A stretch of 64,000 bases of DNA, taken from contig JAQPZY010001561.1 in assembly GCA_029931535.1 (NCBI GenBank), positions 3,589,001-3,653,000 on the forward strand, written 5' to 3'. The DNA comes from Margaritifera margaritifera (Eukaryota > Mollusca > Bivalvia > Unionida > Margaritiferidae). Shown here piece after piece: positions 25,220 to 37,600 of the stretch (position 1 is the first letter of the stretch; every line of letters begins with the position of its first letter). The notes under the pieces are model-generated. The model saw nothing but the letters and a program-made list of their open reading frames with translations, was not told the origin of the DNA and ran no database searches. The position numbers and the translations under genes were made by a program.

Positions 25220-25477
25220 CATGAAGATTACCACGCCATTTAGACAAGAGTACGGACATGAAGATTACCACACCATTTAGACAAGAGCACGGACATGAAG
25301 ATTACCACACCATTTAGACAAGAGCACGGACATGAAGATTACCACACCATTTAGACAAGAACACGGACATGAAGATTACCACACCATTTAAACAAGAGCA
25401 CGGACATGAAGATTACCACACCATTTAGACAAGAGCACGGACATGAAGATTACCACACCATTTAGACAAGAGCACGA
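25220..25477. repeat. 37-bp tandem array, 7 copies
   Basis: Exact 37-bp period with the core CATGAAGATTACCACACCAT. Units are almost identical. The first carries CACGCC and GAGTACGG instead of CACACC and GAGCACGG. Confidence 0.95.
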
Positions 25478-25719
25478 AGAAGACTAAGGTTCCAGTCCAG
25501 CCACACTACTATCAACGGTTTTCTTGTTTTCATTTTAAAGATTATTTATGTCAAGAAGTAAATTAGCTAGAATGTTAGAGATCATTCTCGAATATTCTAA
25601 ACATGGTACTACAAAATAAATCCTACACAATCATATATTGTTATTTTTTTCTAATTATAAACTGTCTCTAACATTTGGCAAGGAAATCATTAATGAAACT
25701 GACTCCGATACTGATCTGG

Positions 25720-26755
25720 AAATATTACATTGTAGATCCAGTCGTTCCATTAACCTTCTTGTAACAAATGTTGGGATGGGTACCCTAAACCTAAACCCAA
25801 TAAAAGCCCCCAGTTTGTATAAACAAATCTTGATTCAAACGGTACTCTACGGCTTCGAACTTTGGAATGAGCCTCAAAAAAGCAACCTACTTGAGCTCAA
25901 CAAGTTACAACACTATATTGCAAACAAATTCAGGAGTTCCCTGAACAAGCGCTCTAAGATATGTGCTAGTCAATGCTGAGCCTGATAAGAATCACAACCG
26001 AAATAGATCGGCGTAAACTGATCTTCCTAGGTAAACTCTGCACCCTGCCCAATAACACCTCTCTGGCACATATTTCTCATACATCTTCACGTTTTCTTGA
26101 TAACAACCAATCTGTACAATGTTTTTATTCCAGGTATTTGAAATTTACTTCAGAATTATGAACTTACAGATTTCCTCTTGAATTTCATTTTAATCAATCA
26201 ATTTTCCGTAAAAAATATCACTGCAAACAAATGGTCAACATGACTGTGTTTAAAAAGGAAGAGACAGCTTGGGGCGATAGAATGAATAGACATCCCGATT
26301 TGTTTTTACAATTTTAACGCCTACAAACACAAATTCGCCCTTCCATTATGTACTAAAATGCGAAGAATAATTATGAACGTAAATGAAGCAGGTTACAGCA
26401 TCCCAGTGGGTATTAAAGCCAGGTCTTTATGTTTTTCACTGTAAAAAATGTGGTCAGGAGTATATAGACCTACTTCAGCATGTAGTTACGTATTACACAA
26501 TGTAAATGTATATTAACAAGGCAAATTGCCATGGACTGTCACTGGTACATAATTGACAAGTTTGGATCTGGGCTACACAGAAATCAACCTAAGTAACGAT
26601 GATTCAGTTGCTAACCCTTTTAGGAACTGACTTCGACCCTATACTGGATAAAACGCAGCTTCATCATTTTCAGTTTTGTTCATTCCAGTTTCTCTTCCCT
26701 ATGTCACGGGTGGATTTATTAGCCTGACAACTAAAGGCTTTGTCAAAAAATAAAC
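25720..26755 (+). pseudogene. Decayed LINE, C-terminal end of the reverse transcriptase ORF
   Basis: The frame 25721-25979 encodes segments such as LNPIKAPSLYKQILIQ, TVLYGFELWNE and LELNKLQHYIANKF. These match the layout seen after the RT domain of molluscan Jockey/CR1-type non-LTR retrotransposons (GLNP..., LYG.ELW, QR/QH). The frame shifts near 25975 and continues as IDRRKLIFLGKLCTL, another hallmark of the same region. Further downstream, in broken frames, a C..C...H...C-like stretch appears near 26430-26490. Several stops and frameshifts make it non-functional. The N-terminal endonuclease and RT catalytic parts are absent, as is usual for 5'-truncated LINEs. The clade is uncertain. Confidence 0.7.
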
Positions 26756-26998
26756 TTACCAGATCATCTGGTATCTAATCTTTTACCAGACCATCTGGTA
26801 CCTAATCTTTTACCAGATCATCTGTTACCTAATATTTTGCCAGATCATCTGGTACCTAATCTTTTACCAGATCATATGTTACCTGGTCTTTTGCCAGATC
26901 ATCTGGTACCTAATCTTTTACCAGATCATCTGTTGCCTAATCTTTTGCCAGATCATCTGGTACCTAATATTTTACCAGATCATCTGGTACTTAATCTT
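26756..26998. repeat. 27-bp tandem array, 9 copies, with a palindromic core
   Basis: Nine units of 27 bp (243 bp). The core CCAGATCATCTGG is a perfect inverted repeat with 6-bp arms. The open frame (LLPDHLVPN repeated) is a by-product of the 27-bp period. It lies between the decayed LINE ORF and its probable 3' tail. Confidence 0.9.
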
Positions 26999-27277
26999 TT
27001 TAAAATATCAGAGTTAAATTTAAAAATAAAGATATCTTCATTAATTTATCTGAACTGTGATGATAAACGTTCTTGAGATTTGTGTACACCGAGTATGTGC
27101 CACTGTGTATTTTTACATATACTATCCATTTTGCTCCTTCCTCATCTCTATTAGTTTATTAGGTATCATTGATTTTCTGGGATGTTTACAGCAATCATCA
27201 ATGTACAGTGTTAAATTTATTTATGTTTCTGTTTTTTTTATATTGGTAAATTGATCTGTCCTTATGGAGCAAATAAA

Positions 27278-27342
<65 letters not shown>
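26999..27342 (+). mobile_element. Probable LINE 3' UTR and (GATT)n tail
   Basis: After the 27-bp array the sequence runs through TTATGGAGCAAATAAAGATT into about 16 GATT/ATTG tetramers (27279-27342). A terminal tetranucleotide repeat after an AATAAAG-type segment is typical of the 3' ends of several animal LINE clades. Taken with the ORF remnant at 25720-26755, this suggests one 5'-truncated + strand insertion. Short reading frames here are chance. Confidence 0.55.
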
Positions 27343-27344
<2 letters not shown>

Positions 27345-27713
27345 AGGAATATTACAAGGTCGTATATATGTCTTGACAATTTGAAGTCTCCCTTTGTGGT
27401 GTATGGAATCGCATTTTGTGCATAGATCTGACATGAATAAAGTGTTAGATACCGAATAAGATAGAAATACGTTAATGCGAGTTTTAAAGTCTTTATGATA
27501 TCCCGGAAATACGAAAGAGTGCAAGGATATGCGGCAATGATGTATCTGCTTTATTGCGTCGGGCATAATCCTTTCATTTCCTATATATCGATCTTTCGCG
27601 GTTAGTATATGCTGTCTGTTTGATTTGAAGGAGACAGCAAAGACACTGCACAATTTTCATTGCTACATAATCGATCAAAATAGCCTGCATTAGGATTCTG
27701 TATGCGAGAAATA
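27343..27713. other. Intervening sequence, nothing recognised
   Basis: Flank between the GATT tail and the next array. No gene-like signal beyond short chance frames. Confidence 0.55.
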
Positions 27714-28010
27714 CATTCTGGGGTCCATAAAATGATACAGAAACCAAGTCTGAAGTCCATAAAATGGATACAAAAGCTTATTCTGAGGTCCATAAAATGA
27801 TACAGAAACCCAGTCTAAGGTCCAGAAAATGGATACAGAAACCCAGTCTGAGGTCCATAAAATGATACAAAAACCCAGTCTGATGTCCATAAAATGGATA
27901 CAAAAGCTTATTCTGGGGTCCATAAAATGATACAGAAACCCAGTCTGATGTCCATAAAATGGATACAAAAGCTTATTCTGAGTTCCATAAAATGATACAG
28001 AAACCAAACT
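27714..28010. repeat. 32/33-bp tandem array with two alternating unit types, ~9 copies
   Basis: All units share GTCCATAAAATG. Type A continues ATACAGAAACCCAGTCTG. Type B continues GATACAAAAGCTTATTCTG. The order is roughly A B A A' A B A B A, so part of the array behaves as a ~65-bp dimer. Confidence 0.85.
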
Positions 28011-28299
28011 TAATCGTCTTAAAACTTAAAGAAGAACCATGCGGTGGTGTGAAGATCTTCAAACGTATCTTCTTTAAAAACTAAACATTTTTCTTCTGTT
28101 AAGATTTGTACGAATGAATACATTATATTGATTGCTAGAAGATCGTTATCCCTTCTTCACTGCGCTCTAATTCCCCTACGTCAATAACAAATGTTTTGGT
28201 CTCCCCACCACGATTCTGCCTCTCTACATATAGGGGTTTAAGAAAATGTAACACCCGATTGAAAACTAATCATTACCTACCGTGTCCAAATGACTTTTT

Positions 28300-28600
28300 A
28301 AAAATATATTTGGAGAGAATAATATCTGATTTATTACCAATTTCTTTGTGTATCAGACGAAAATCTAACATACGAAAAGTCACCATTATTATTTCTGAAT
28401 TATCATTTCATTCTGTCTGGTTCTTCTTCTTTTATTAGATTGACTGATCCAAAAAATACTCAAGAATAAATAGATTCCAACTAATAACCAGTCCACTCAC
28501 TGATATAATAATGGTGGCCTCTCGTATGTTTGATTTTCGTCTGCTGAGTGATAAAATCTGTAATAAATCAGAAATATTCCTCTTCAAAATCTATTCAAAA
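28300..28600. repeat. Dispersed repeat, copy 1 (partner 55700-56010)
   Basis: Shares GACGAAAATC.A.CATACGAAA, GGTTCTTCTTC, and ATAACCAGTC.A.C.GATATAA with 55700-56010 in the same orientation, at about 70 percent by eye. Not assigned to a transposon class. The surrounding 28011-28300 holds nothing recognised. Confidence 0.6.
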
Positions 28601-29989
28601 GAAAAGTAATTTGCTTAAGGTAGATACAGATATTTTTCAGTTGCATGTTAAAGTTTCTACAAAACGCTCCAAAGGATAAATACATATGGGATGACTAATG
28701 GTAGAATAAGTCTTGACGCTATAATGATTTACACATGTATTTTCATTGTGGTGTATTCATTTGACCACTATCAATATGTCTTCTATACTTGCATACGTTT
28801 TCAAAACCATATATTAGTTTACTACTTATTTCTACTTCATTTTAAATTCCCAACACGCAATTATTATTTTCAAAATAAGAACATATTCCATTTTAAAAAA
28901 ACTCCGATTGCTGGTTTCGCTTTTTTATTCGTAAGTTGTCCTCCGCATTAGCTTTTTCCAGCAGGGTAAACCAAAGAGAGCACAACTTATACTCATTAAA
29001 AAGACATTGACAGTGTCCAGGCAAAACACAGCTATTTTCTGATGTTCCTGTCACTCTACTGATTGCTTCTTTCATTATGTGTGTGTTATGTAAACACGTA
29101 TGTTGCACAACCTTTGAAAGGAAATCCGTCTGCTCTGGAGATCTGAGCACTCTAAAGGCAAACCAGATCTGGCAAAATTGGATTTCCTATAAGATCGAGA
29201 TATATCACGACTATATAATCCCGTGTCTCATCTATATGCATTAAAACTTTAGTGATGTTGTTGGGAAACTGTCAATATCATCTTGCTCGTTGGCTTACTC
29301 ATTTGGACATACGTTGAAAATAATTAAAACCCGTGTTAATAATGGTCAAACTCTTCGGAATTAGCAATGGTGATTCTGCTTAAGGTTCAGCCAGTTTCAT
29401 AAAGAAAAGTTGTCTGGCCCCATTTCACACTTTCTTTAAAACTGCATCTATTCAGAAATATCTCCTGCATTTGAAACTAGATTTAGGAAGGTGTGGACAT
29501 TTTTTTTTAATTGGTTTTAGGATTTGCTTCGAATAATATCTTGTTTAATGGCGGAACCCGTCGTCCGAATATATATAGGAATTTGTAAAACAAATATTAT
29601 ATGTATCTTTTAAGGCAGTGATGGTTTCATTTATATGCATAGCCTAACTACAAAAATGCTTAAAAATTCGATTCCATTTGTACTAAAGTGTTGGATCTGG
29701 TTGTTTTAGGTGGTTTTAACCATGAAGGAGAAATACAAAATGAAGAAACTTTAAATCAATCAATTTTGGCCATTTTCAAACACAATTTGTGGTTTTTCTC
29801 AGACATCTGCGTGATCATACAGAACAAGAGTATCTTATCACAGACCCGTCTGTAGATATAAACTTTATGCCAATCCAAATTTGGGAACTTTTTCAGCAAG
29901 AAATTCACATTTCGTTTCCATGGATTCTCAAATTTATAGTTATCCCAGATTTAGGAGTATGCTTGTATTGCCACGGTTATTCAAAGGAT
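28601..29989. other. Intervening sequence without a recognised gene
   Basis: AT-rich. Two frames of 70-86 codons (28691-28951 +, 28893-29150 -) have no recognisable domain. No transposon termini were seen. Confidence 0.5.
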
Positions 29990-30078
29990 ACAGCCATACA
30001 ATAAAGTCGTACTATACAGCCATACAATACAGCTGTACTATACAGCCACACAATGCAGCTGTACTCTACAGCCATATT
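29990..30078. repeat. ~26-bp tandem repeat, three copies
   Basis: Three imperfect units of TACTATACAGCC followed by ACACAATGCAGCTG or close variants. Confidence 0.8.
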
Positions 30079-30313
30079 GGTTAGGTTTCATTAATAGTTC
30101 ATGCATAGTTCACGAATAATGTGAAGGTCAATTACAATTGCGTTTCTTTCGAACTAAACTAAGGAATTATTTAACAATGTAGCTTCTTTAATTACCTGGA
30201 CAATTAGGTTTACCAATAGGCAAAAACGAAGTTGCATGAGGAGGTCGTAGTGGAAGATTCGTATAGACTTTGCACAATAGAATTATCTTCAGATACCGAT
30301 TAGTTTTCATGAA

Positions 30314-32235
30314 AGAGCCTGATTTTACAATACTGATTCAAGGAACAGCCTGATTTTACAATAACTGATTCAATACAGCCTGATTTTACAATAATTTATT
30401 CAAGAAACAGTATGCTTTTACAATAATTTATTCAAGGAACAGCCTGATTTTACAATAACTGATTTAAGGAACAGCCTGATTTTATAATACATTCCTACTG
30501 ATTCAAGGCAAAGCCTGATTTTACAATACATTCTAACTGATTCAAGGCAAAGCCTGATTTTACATTACATTCCTACTGATTCAAGGAACAGCCTGATTTT
30601 ACAATACATTCTAACTGATTCAAGGAACAGCCTGATTTTATAATACATTCTAACTGATTCAAGGCAAAGCCTGATTTTACAATACATTCTAACTGATTCA
30701 AGGAACAGCCTGATTTTACAATACATTCTAACTGATTCAAGGCAAAGCCTGATTTTACAATACATTCTAACTGATTCAAGGAACAGCCTGATTTTACAAT
30801 ACATTCTAACTGATTCAAGGAACAGCCTGATTTTACAATACATTCTAATTGATTCAAGGAACAGCCTGATTTTACAACACATTCTAACTGATTCAAGGCA
30901 AAGCCTGATTTTACAATACATTCTAACTGATTCAAGGAACAGCCTGATTTTACAATACATTCTAACTGATTCAAGGAACAGCCTGATTTTACAATACATT
31001 CTAATTGATTCAAGGAACAGCCTGATTTTACAACACATTCTAACTGATTCAAGGAACAGCCTGATTTTACAATACATTCTAACTGATTCAAGGAACAGCC
31101 TGATTTTACAATACATTCTAACTGATTCAAGGCAAAGCCTGATTTTACAATACATTCTAACTGTTTCAAGGAACAGCCTGATTTTACAACACATTCTAAC
31201 TGATTCAAGGAACAGCCTGATTTTACAACACATTCTAACTGATTCAAGGAACAGCCTGATTTTACAATACATTCTAACTGATTCAAGGCAAAGCCTGATT
31301 TTACAATACATTCCTACTGATTCAAGGCAAAGCCTGATTTTACAATACATTCCTACTGATTCAAGGCAAAGCCTGATTTTACAACACATTCTAACTGATT
31401 CAAGGAACAGCCTGATTTTATAATACATTCTAACTGATTCAAGGAACAGCCTGATTTTACAATACATTCTAACTGATTCAAGGCAAAGCCTGATTTTACA
31501 ATACATTCTAACTGATTCAAGGAACAGCCTGATTTTACAATACATTCCTACTGATTCAAGGAACAGCCTGATTTTACAATACATTCTAACTGATTCAAGG
31601 AACAGCCTGATTTTACAACACATTCTAACTGATTCAAGGAACAGCCTGATTTTACAATACATTCTAACTGATTCAAGGAACAGCCTGATTTTACAACACA
31701 TTCTAACTGATTCAAGGCAAAGCCTGATTTTACAATACATTCTAACTGATTCAAGGAACAGCCTGATTTTATAATACATTCTAACTGATTCAAGGCAAAG
31801 CCTGATTTTACAATACATTCTAACTGATTCAAGGAACAGCCTGATTTTATAATACATTCTAACTGATTCAAGGCAAAGTCTGATTTTACAATACATTCTA
31901 ACTGATTCAAGGCAAAGCCTGATTTTACAATACGTTCTAACTGATTCAAGGAACAGCCTGATTTTACAATACATTCCTACTGATTCAAGGCAAAGCCTGA
32001 TTTTTCAATACATTCCTACTGATTCAAGGAACAGCCTGATTTTACAATACATTCTAATTGATTCAAGGAACAGCCTGATTTTACAATACATTCCTACTGA
32101 TTCAAGGAACAGTCTGATTTGACAATACATTTTAACTGATTCAATGAACAGCCTTGGGGATCATAGTCTGCATTATTAGTTTACAATACATTCCAACTGA
32201 TTCAAGGAACAGTCTCGGGGATCCTAGTTTGCATT
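30314..32235. repeat. 39-bp tandem array, about 42 regular copies plus degenerate ends
   Basis: From about 30530 the period is 39 bp with the core CAGCCTGATTTTACAATACA. There are two main unit types, AAGGAACAGCC and AAGGCAAAGCC, plus ATACATTC/ACACATTC and TCTAACT/TCCTACT variants. The left end (30314-30530) has shortened units. The right end (32140-32235) has two expanded units that add GGGGATC.TAGT.TGCATTATTAG. The - strand frame of 469 codons (30565-31974) is produced by the 13-codon stop-free unit. I do not call it a gene. Confidence 0.95.
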
Positions 32236-32786
32236 ATTAGTTTATGCCTAATCCTAAATCTCAAATTGCGACGAATTATTCAGTCCTATTAATATAACAA
32301 ACCTAGGATATGTGCTATTTGTATTACGTCTATGTTTATAGCTTTGTTAGATTTTAATAATTATTTGTTTGATTATGGGAAATCGGTGTTGGGAAGATAT
32401 TTCTCAAACCGATTAGTTAGCTAATTTCTAGGAGTAGATGTCATAATGTTACAGTATTCACAAGACTATATGCAAGCATGGATTACGTAAAATGGACCCT
32501 CCCTACTTTCCTATCATAGGTAATTATTGGGGTATTCTAATGTATAAGTGTTTAGTAATTTCATATATGAATAATTCTTTGTATTAGGTGTATGGGTCGC
32601 GTTTTGTGGTGTATGGCTTAAAATACCAATTTCGGCTTAGGAAGGCTTACTGGTGAGTCACACAAATCTGAAGCAATAAAACCCATGCAAGTGTGAAATT
32701 TGAGTTTCGTGATGTGTGGTCATTAGATGATTAGAGGACAAGCATTTTGCAGTATTTGCACCTTTAATAATCCTTCAGCTGATAAC
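32236..32786. other. Intervening sequence, nothing recognised
   Basis: AT-rich spacer between two 39-bp arrays. No exon or RNA signal was supported. Confidence 0.55.
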
Positions 32787-32941
32787 TACTGTGTTAGAGT
32801 CCTTGGAAATAGGGGAAAAATGGACTACTGTTTTAGAGTCCTTGGAAATAGGGGAACATGGACTACTGTTTTAGAGTCCTTGGAAATAGGGGAAACAGGG
32901 ACTACTGTTTTAGAGTCCTTGGAAATAGGGGAAACATGGAC
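32787..32941. repeat. 39-bp tandem array, 4 copies
   Basis: Four units of 38-39 bp with the core TTAGAGTCCTTGGAAATAGG. The second unit lacks one A. Unrelated in sequence to the other 39-bp arrays. Confidence 0.9.
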
Positions 32942-34050
32942 CTCAAGCCAGACTAACGCAGGAGTTCATTGATTCACTTGGTAGTGAGACCCTCTTGCGT
33001 GTTACAATAGGCTGGACTACTCCAGAGATTTTAAGACCGAATATATAAGAAACTGCAATTGCCTGCATACTGTGTACCAAATGTGCTACATCAAGAACGG
33101 TCTGATGCACAAGTTTATCGCATATACAACAATATTACAAGCTGTATTCTTCAAAATTCAAATGCAAGTAGATGACTATTGGTCTTTGCACATTGATCAA
33201 CAAGCAAACCTTTCAGATTTAAAGAAATTCTAGACCCAAAAGGTGGAATCGCAAATTTCCCTGATGAAGGGGGGGGGGGGGGCATTTTCGCAGACAGTCA
33301 TATTAAGTACCATATGTGTTGTTTATATGATTCTTGTTTCGGTCTTGTCTCCTTTCGTTGCATGATTGTGAAATAGTTTTAAGTTGGGTAGCATAAAAAC
33401 AGTTTCGTGATACCACAATTCCACCGCTGCATACTGATTGCTGAAGAGAAACACAGAAAGAAAATCTTTTTCAAACAAGCTGATATTCAAAACCCTGAGG
33501 TTTCTCTTTCTACATACGCATTTTGGGTGAATTATGGGAAACACCTTAATTTTGATTTTATAATTATCACACTTTTTTATTGAATAATAGAGTAAAGATA
33601 ACGTTATGGTTAGCTGTCAGATATTTATGATGGATTCCTCTACTAATGGAACATTGATGAAAATATTTGCACTGCTATCTCAATTCCATTTGATCTACTG
33701 TCTGTGGATATGCATTGTGTCACATAAATGAGATTAAATTTGGTTGTCTTTCATCCGTTAAATTGCATTGTAATATTGCTACCAAATCGTACTTTGCAAT
33801 ATCCCATCATCACTACAAAATTATGGGAAAATGTATAACATACGAGCAAAACGGTATTGTAACAACTGCAATACAGTAACACAGACAATAATCAATTATG
33901 TGGGAATAAAATAGGAAACAAAATAGAATTTGCCTTGGAAAGACTACTCTGATATATGTTTAATGTAGCTCATATTACGTTTCCTTCCTGATCTTTAGAT
34001 GTAGCTTTTTGTTATAAAATCTAACACAAATGATAGTTATGTTGTTGAGG
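32942..34050. other. Intervening sequence with a poly(G) run
   Basis: Holds 14 consecutive G at 33269-33282. A 73-codon - strand frame (33323-33544) has no recognisable domain. Nothing else was seen. Confidence 0.5.
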
Positions 34051-34154
34051 AAGATAACACTAGTATTACGAATAGAAGTTCATGAATGCGGTATGTAATA
34101 GAAAGATAACACTAGTATTACGAATAGAAGTTCATGAATGCGGTATGTAATACC
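34051..34154. repeat. 52-bp perfect tandem duplication
   Basis: Two consecutive copies start at 34053 and 34105, both containing AACACTAGTATTACGAATAG. Near-perfect identity implies a recent event. Confidence 0.9.
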
Positions 34155-34296
34155 CCTCGATATCTTCTACAGATAAAAGACGGAAGAACAATATAGATTT
34201 TATATATCTGAGTTTTTCTGTTTAATATTTGTCCTATCACAATGAGAGCCTTGATGGCTAGTAGCACGCGTGCACTGTACTACTTTTTATTGAAAC

Positions 34297-34489
34297 GAGG
34301 ATCCGCAGTGGATCAGTGGTTAGCGTGCCGGAATCGCGATCGAAAGGGTGCGGTTTTTAATCATCGGATTAGACCAAGTCAGCCAGCCATCTCCCAAAAA
34401 GTCCATTTTGGGATAATAGTTTTGATTTCTGGCAAAAATAGTAAGTGTCGTTTACGTGGTTATACACAGTCGTGCAAAAAAAAATTGAT
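34297..34489 (+). mobile_element. Decayed tRNA-derived SINE, family 2, + strand copy
   Basis: An A-box-like GGATCAGTGGTTAGCGTGCC is followed by CGAAAGGGTGCGG and a degraded B box (GGTTTTTAATC). The element ends near an A8-9 run at 34477-34485. The CGTGCCGGA...CGAAAGGG core is shared with the - strand element at 54477-54606. The tRNA-like part is too damaged to be a tRNA gene. Confidence 0.55.
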
Positions 34490-34617
34490 CTTCGCTATCG
34501 GAACATGTTTTGGATTTCGTCGTTCTGTGTCTGATCAAAACCGTCAGTTTTTGCACGCACTGCGAGTGAAAGAGGAATGAAAAAGATTTTTAAGTTCTAC
34601 CCAATGGCAATCCCCCA

Positions 34618-34643
34618 ATATCTCTCTCGCTCTCTCTCTCTCT
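34618..34643. repeat. (TC)n microsatellite
   Basis: Imperfect TC dinucleotides lead directly into the 36-bp array. Confidence 0.85.
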
Positions 34644-37600
34644 GTAGGTATTGGGATATAGTCCAGTCTGTCGGAATCTGTAGGTATAGGGATATCGTCC
34701 TGTCTGTCTGAATCTGTAGGTATTGGGATATCGTACTGTCTATCTGAATCTGTAGGTATTAGGATATCGTCCTGTCTGTCTGAGTCTGTAGATATTGGGA
34801 TATCGTACTGTCTGTCTGAATCTGTAGGTATTAGGATATCGTCCTGTCTGTCTGAGTCTGTAGATATTGGGATATCGTACTGTCTGTCTGAATCTGTAGG
34901 TATTAGGATATCGTCCTGTCTGTCTGAATCTGTAGGCATTGGGATATCGTCCTGTCTGTCTGAATCTGTAGGTATAGGGATATCGTCCTGTCTGTCTGAA
35001 TCTGTAGCTATAAGGATATCGTCCTGTCTGTCTGAATCTGTAAGTATTGGGATATCGTCCTGTCTGTCTGAATCTGTAGGTATTGGGATATCGTCCTGTC
35101 TGTCTGAATCTGTAGGTATAAGGATATCGTCCTATCTGTCTGAATATGTAGGTATATGGAGATCATCCTGTCTGTCTGAATCTGTAGGTATAAGGATATC
35201 GTCCTGTCTGTCTGAATCTGTAGGTTTAGGGAGAGCGTCCTATCTGTCTGAATCTGAAGATATTGGGATATCGTCCTATCTGTCTGAATCGGTATGTTTA
35301 TGGAGATCATCCTGTCTGTCTGAATCTGTAGGTATAAGGATATCGTCATCTCTGTCTGAATGTGTAGGTATAGAGATATCGTCCTGTCTGTCGGAATCTG
35401 TAGGTATTGGGATATCGTCCTGTCTGTCGGAATCTGTAGGTATAGGGATATCGTCCTGTCTGTCGGAATCTGTAGGTATTGGGATATCGTACTGTCTATC
35501 TGAATCTGTAGGTATTAGGATATCGTCCTGTCTGTCTGAGTCTGTAGATATTGGGATATCGTACTGTCTGTCTGAATCTGTAGGTATTAGGATATCGTCC
35601 TGTCTGTCTGAGTCTGTAGATATTGGGATATCGTACTGTCTGTCGGAATCTGTAGGTATTAGGATATCGTCCTGTCTGTCTGAATCTGTAGGCATTGGGA
35701 TATCGTCCTGTCTGTCTGAATCTGTAGGTATAGGGATATCGTCCTGTCTGTCTGAATCTGTAGCTATAAGGATATCGTCCTGTCTGTCTGAATCTGTAAG
35801 TATTGGGATATCGTCCTGTCTGTCTGAATCTGTAGGTATTGGGATATCGTCCTGTCTGTCTGAATCTGTAGGTATAAGGATATCGTCCTATCTGTCTGAA
35901 TATGTAGGTATATGGAGATCATCCTGTCTGTCTGAATCTGTAGGTATAAGGATATCGTCCTGTCTGTCTGAATCTGTAGGTTTAGGGAGAGCGTCCTATC
36001 TGTCTGAATCTGAAGATATTGGGATATCGTCCTATCTGTCTGAATCGGTATGTTTATGGAGATCATCCTGTCTGTCTGAATCTGTAGGTATAAGGATATC
36101 GTCATCTCTGTCTGAATGTGTAGGTATAGAGATATCGTCCTGTCTGTCGGAATCTGTAGGTATTGGGATATCGTCCTGTCTGTCGGAATCTGTAGGTATA
36201 GGGATATCGTCCTGTCTGTCGGAATCTGTAGGTATTGGGATATCGTACTGTCTATATGAATCTGTAGGTATTAGGATATCGTCCTATCTGTCAGAATCTG
36301 TAGGTATAGGTAGATTGTCCTATCTGTCTGAATCTGTAGGTTTAGGGAGAGCGTCCTATCTGTCTGAATCTGAAGGTATTGGGATATCGTCCTGTCTGTC
36401 TGAATCTGTAGGTATTAGGAGATCGTCCTGTCTGTCTGAATCTGAAGGTATTGGGATATCGTCCTGTCTGTCTGAATCTGTAGGTATTAGGAGATCGTCC
36501 TGTCTGTCTGAATCTGTAGGTATAGGTAGATTGTCCTATCTGTCTGAATCTGTAGGTTTAGGGAGAGCGTCCTATCTGTCTGAATCTGAAGGTATTGGGA
36601 TATCGTCCTATCTGTCTGAATCTGTAGGTATTAGGAGATCGTCCTGTCTGTCTGAATCTGTAGGTATTAGGAGATCGTCCTGTCTGTCTGAATCTGTAGG
36701 TATAGGTAGATTGTCCTATCTGTCTGAATCTGTAGGTTTAGGGAGAGCGTCCTATCTGTCTGAATCTGAAGGTATTGGGATATCGTCCTATCTGTCTGAA
36801 TATGTAGGTATATGGAGATCATCCTGTCTGTCTGAATCTGTAGGTATAAGGATATCGTCCTGTCTGTCTGAATCTGTAGGTTTAGGGAGAGCGTCCTATC
36901 TGTCTGAATCTGAAGATATTGGGATATCGTCCTATCTGTCTGAATCGGTATGTTTATGGAGATCATCCTGTCTGTCTGAATCTGTAGGTATAAGGATATC
37001 GTCATCTCTGCCTGAATGTGTAGGTATAGAGATATCGTCCTGTCTGTCGGAATCTGTAGGTATTGGGATATCGTCCTGTCTGTCGGAATCTGTAGGTATA
37101 GGGATATCGTCCTGTCTGTCGGAATCTGTAGGTATTGGGATATCGTACTGTCTATCTGAATCTGTAGGTATTAGGATATCGTCCTGTCTGTCTGAATCTG
37201 TAGGTATTGGGATATAGTCCTGTCTGTCGGAATCTGTAGGTATTGGGATATCGTACTGTCTATCTGAATCTGTAGGTATTAGGATATCGTCCTGTCTGTC
37301 TGAATCTGTAGGTATTGGGATATCGTCCTGTCTGTCTGAATCTGTAGGTATAAGGATATCGTCCTATCTATCTGAATCTGTAGGTATTGGGATATTGTCC
37401 TGTCTGTCTGAATCTATAGGTATTGGGAGATCGTCCTATCTGTCAGAATCTGTAGGTATAGGGAGATCGTCCTGTCTGTCTGAATCTGTAGGTATTGGGA
37501 GATCGTCCTATCTGTCTGAACACGTAGGCATAGGGAGATCGTCCTATCTGTCAGAATCTGTAGGTATAGGGAGATCGTCCTATCTGTCTGAATCTGTAGG

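Noticed and set aside
30565..31974. 469-codon - strand frame with MYCKIRLFLESVR repeats
   Set aside because: By-product of the 39-bp array. An overlapping second frame is equally open.
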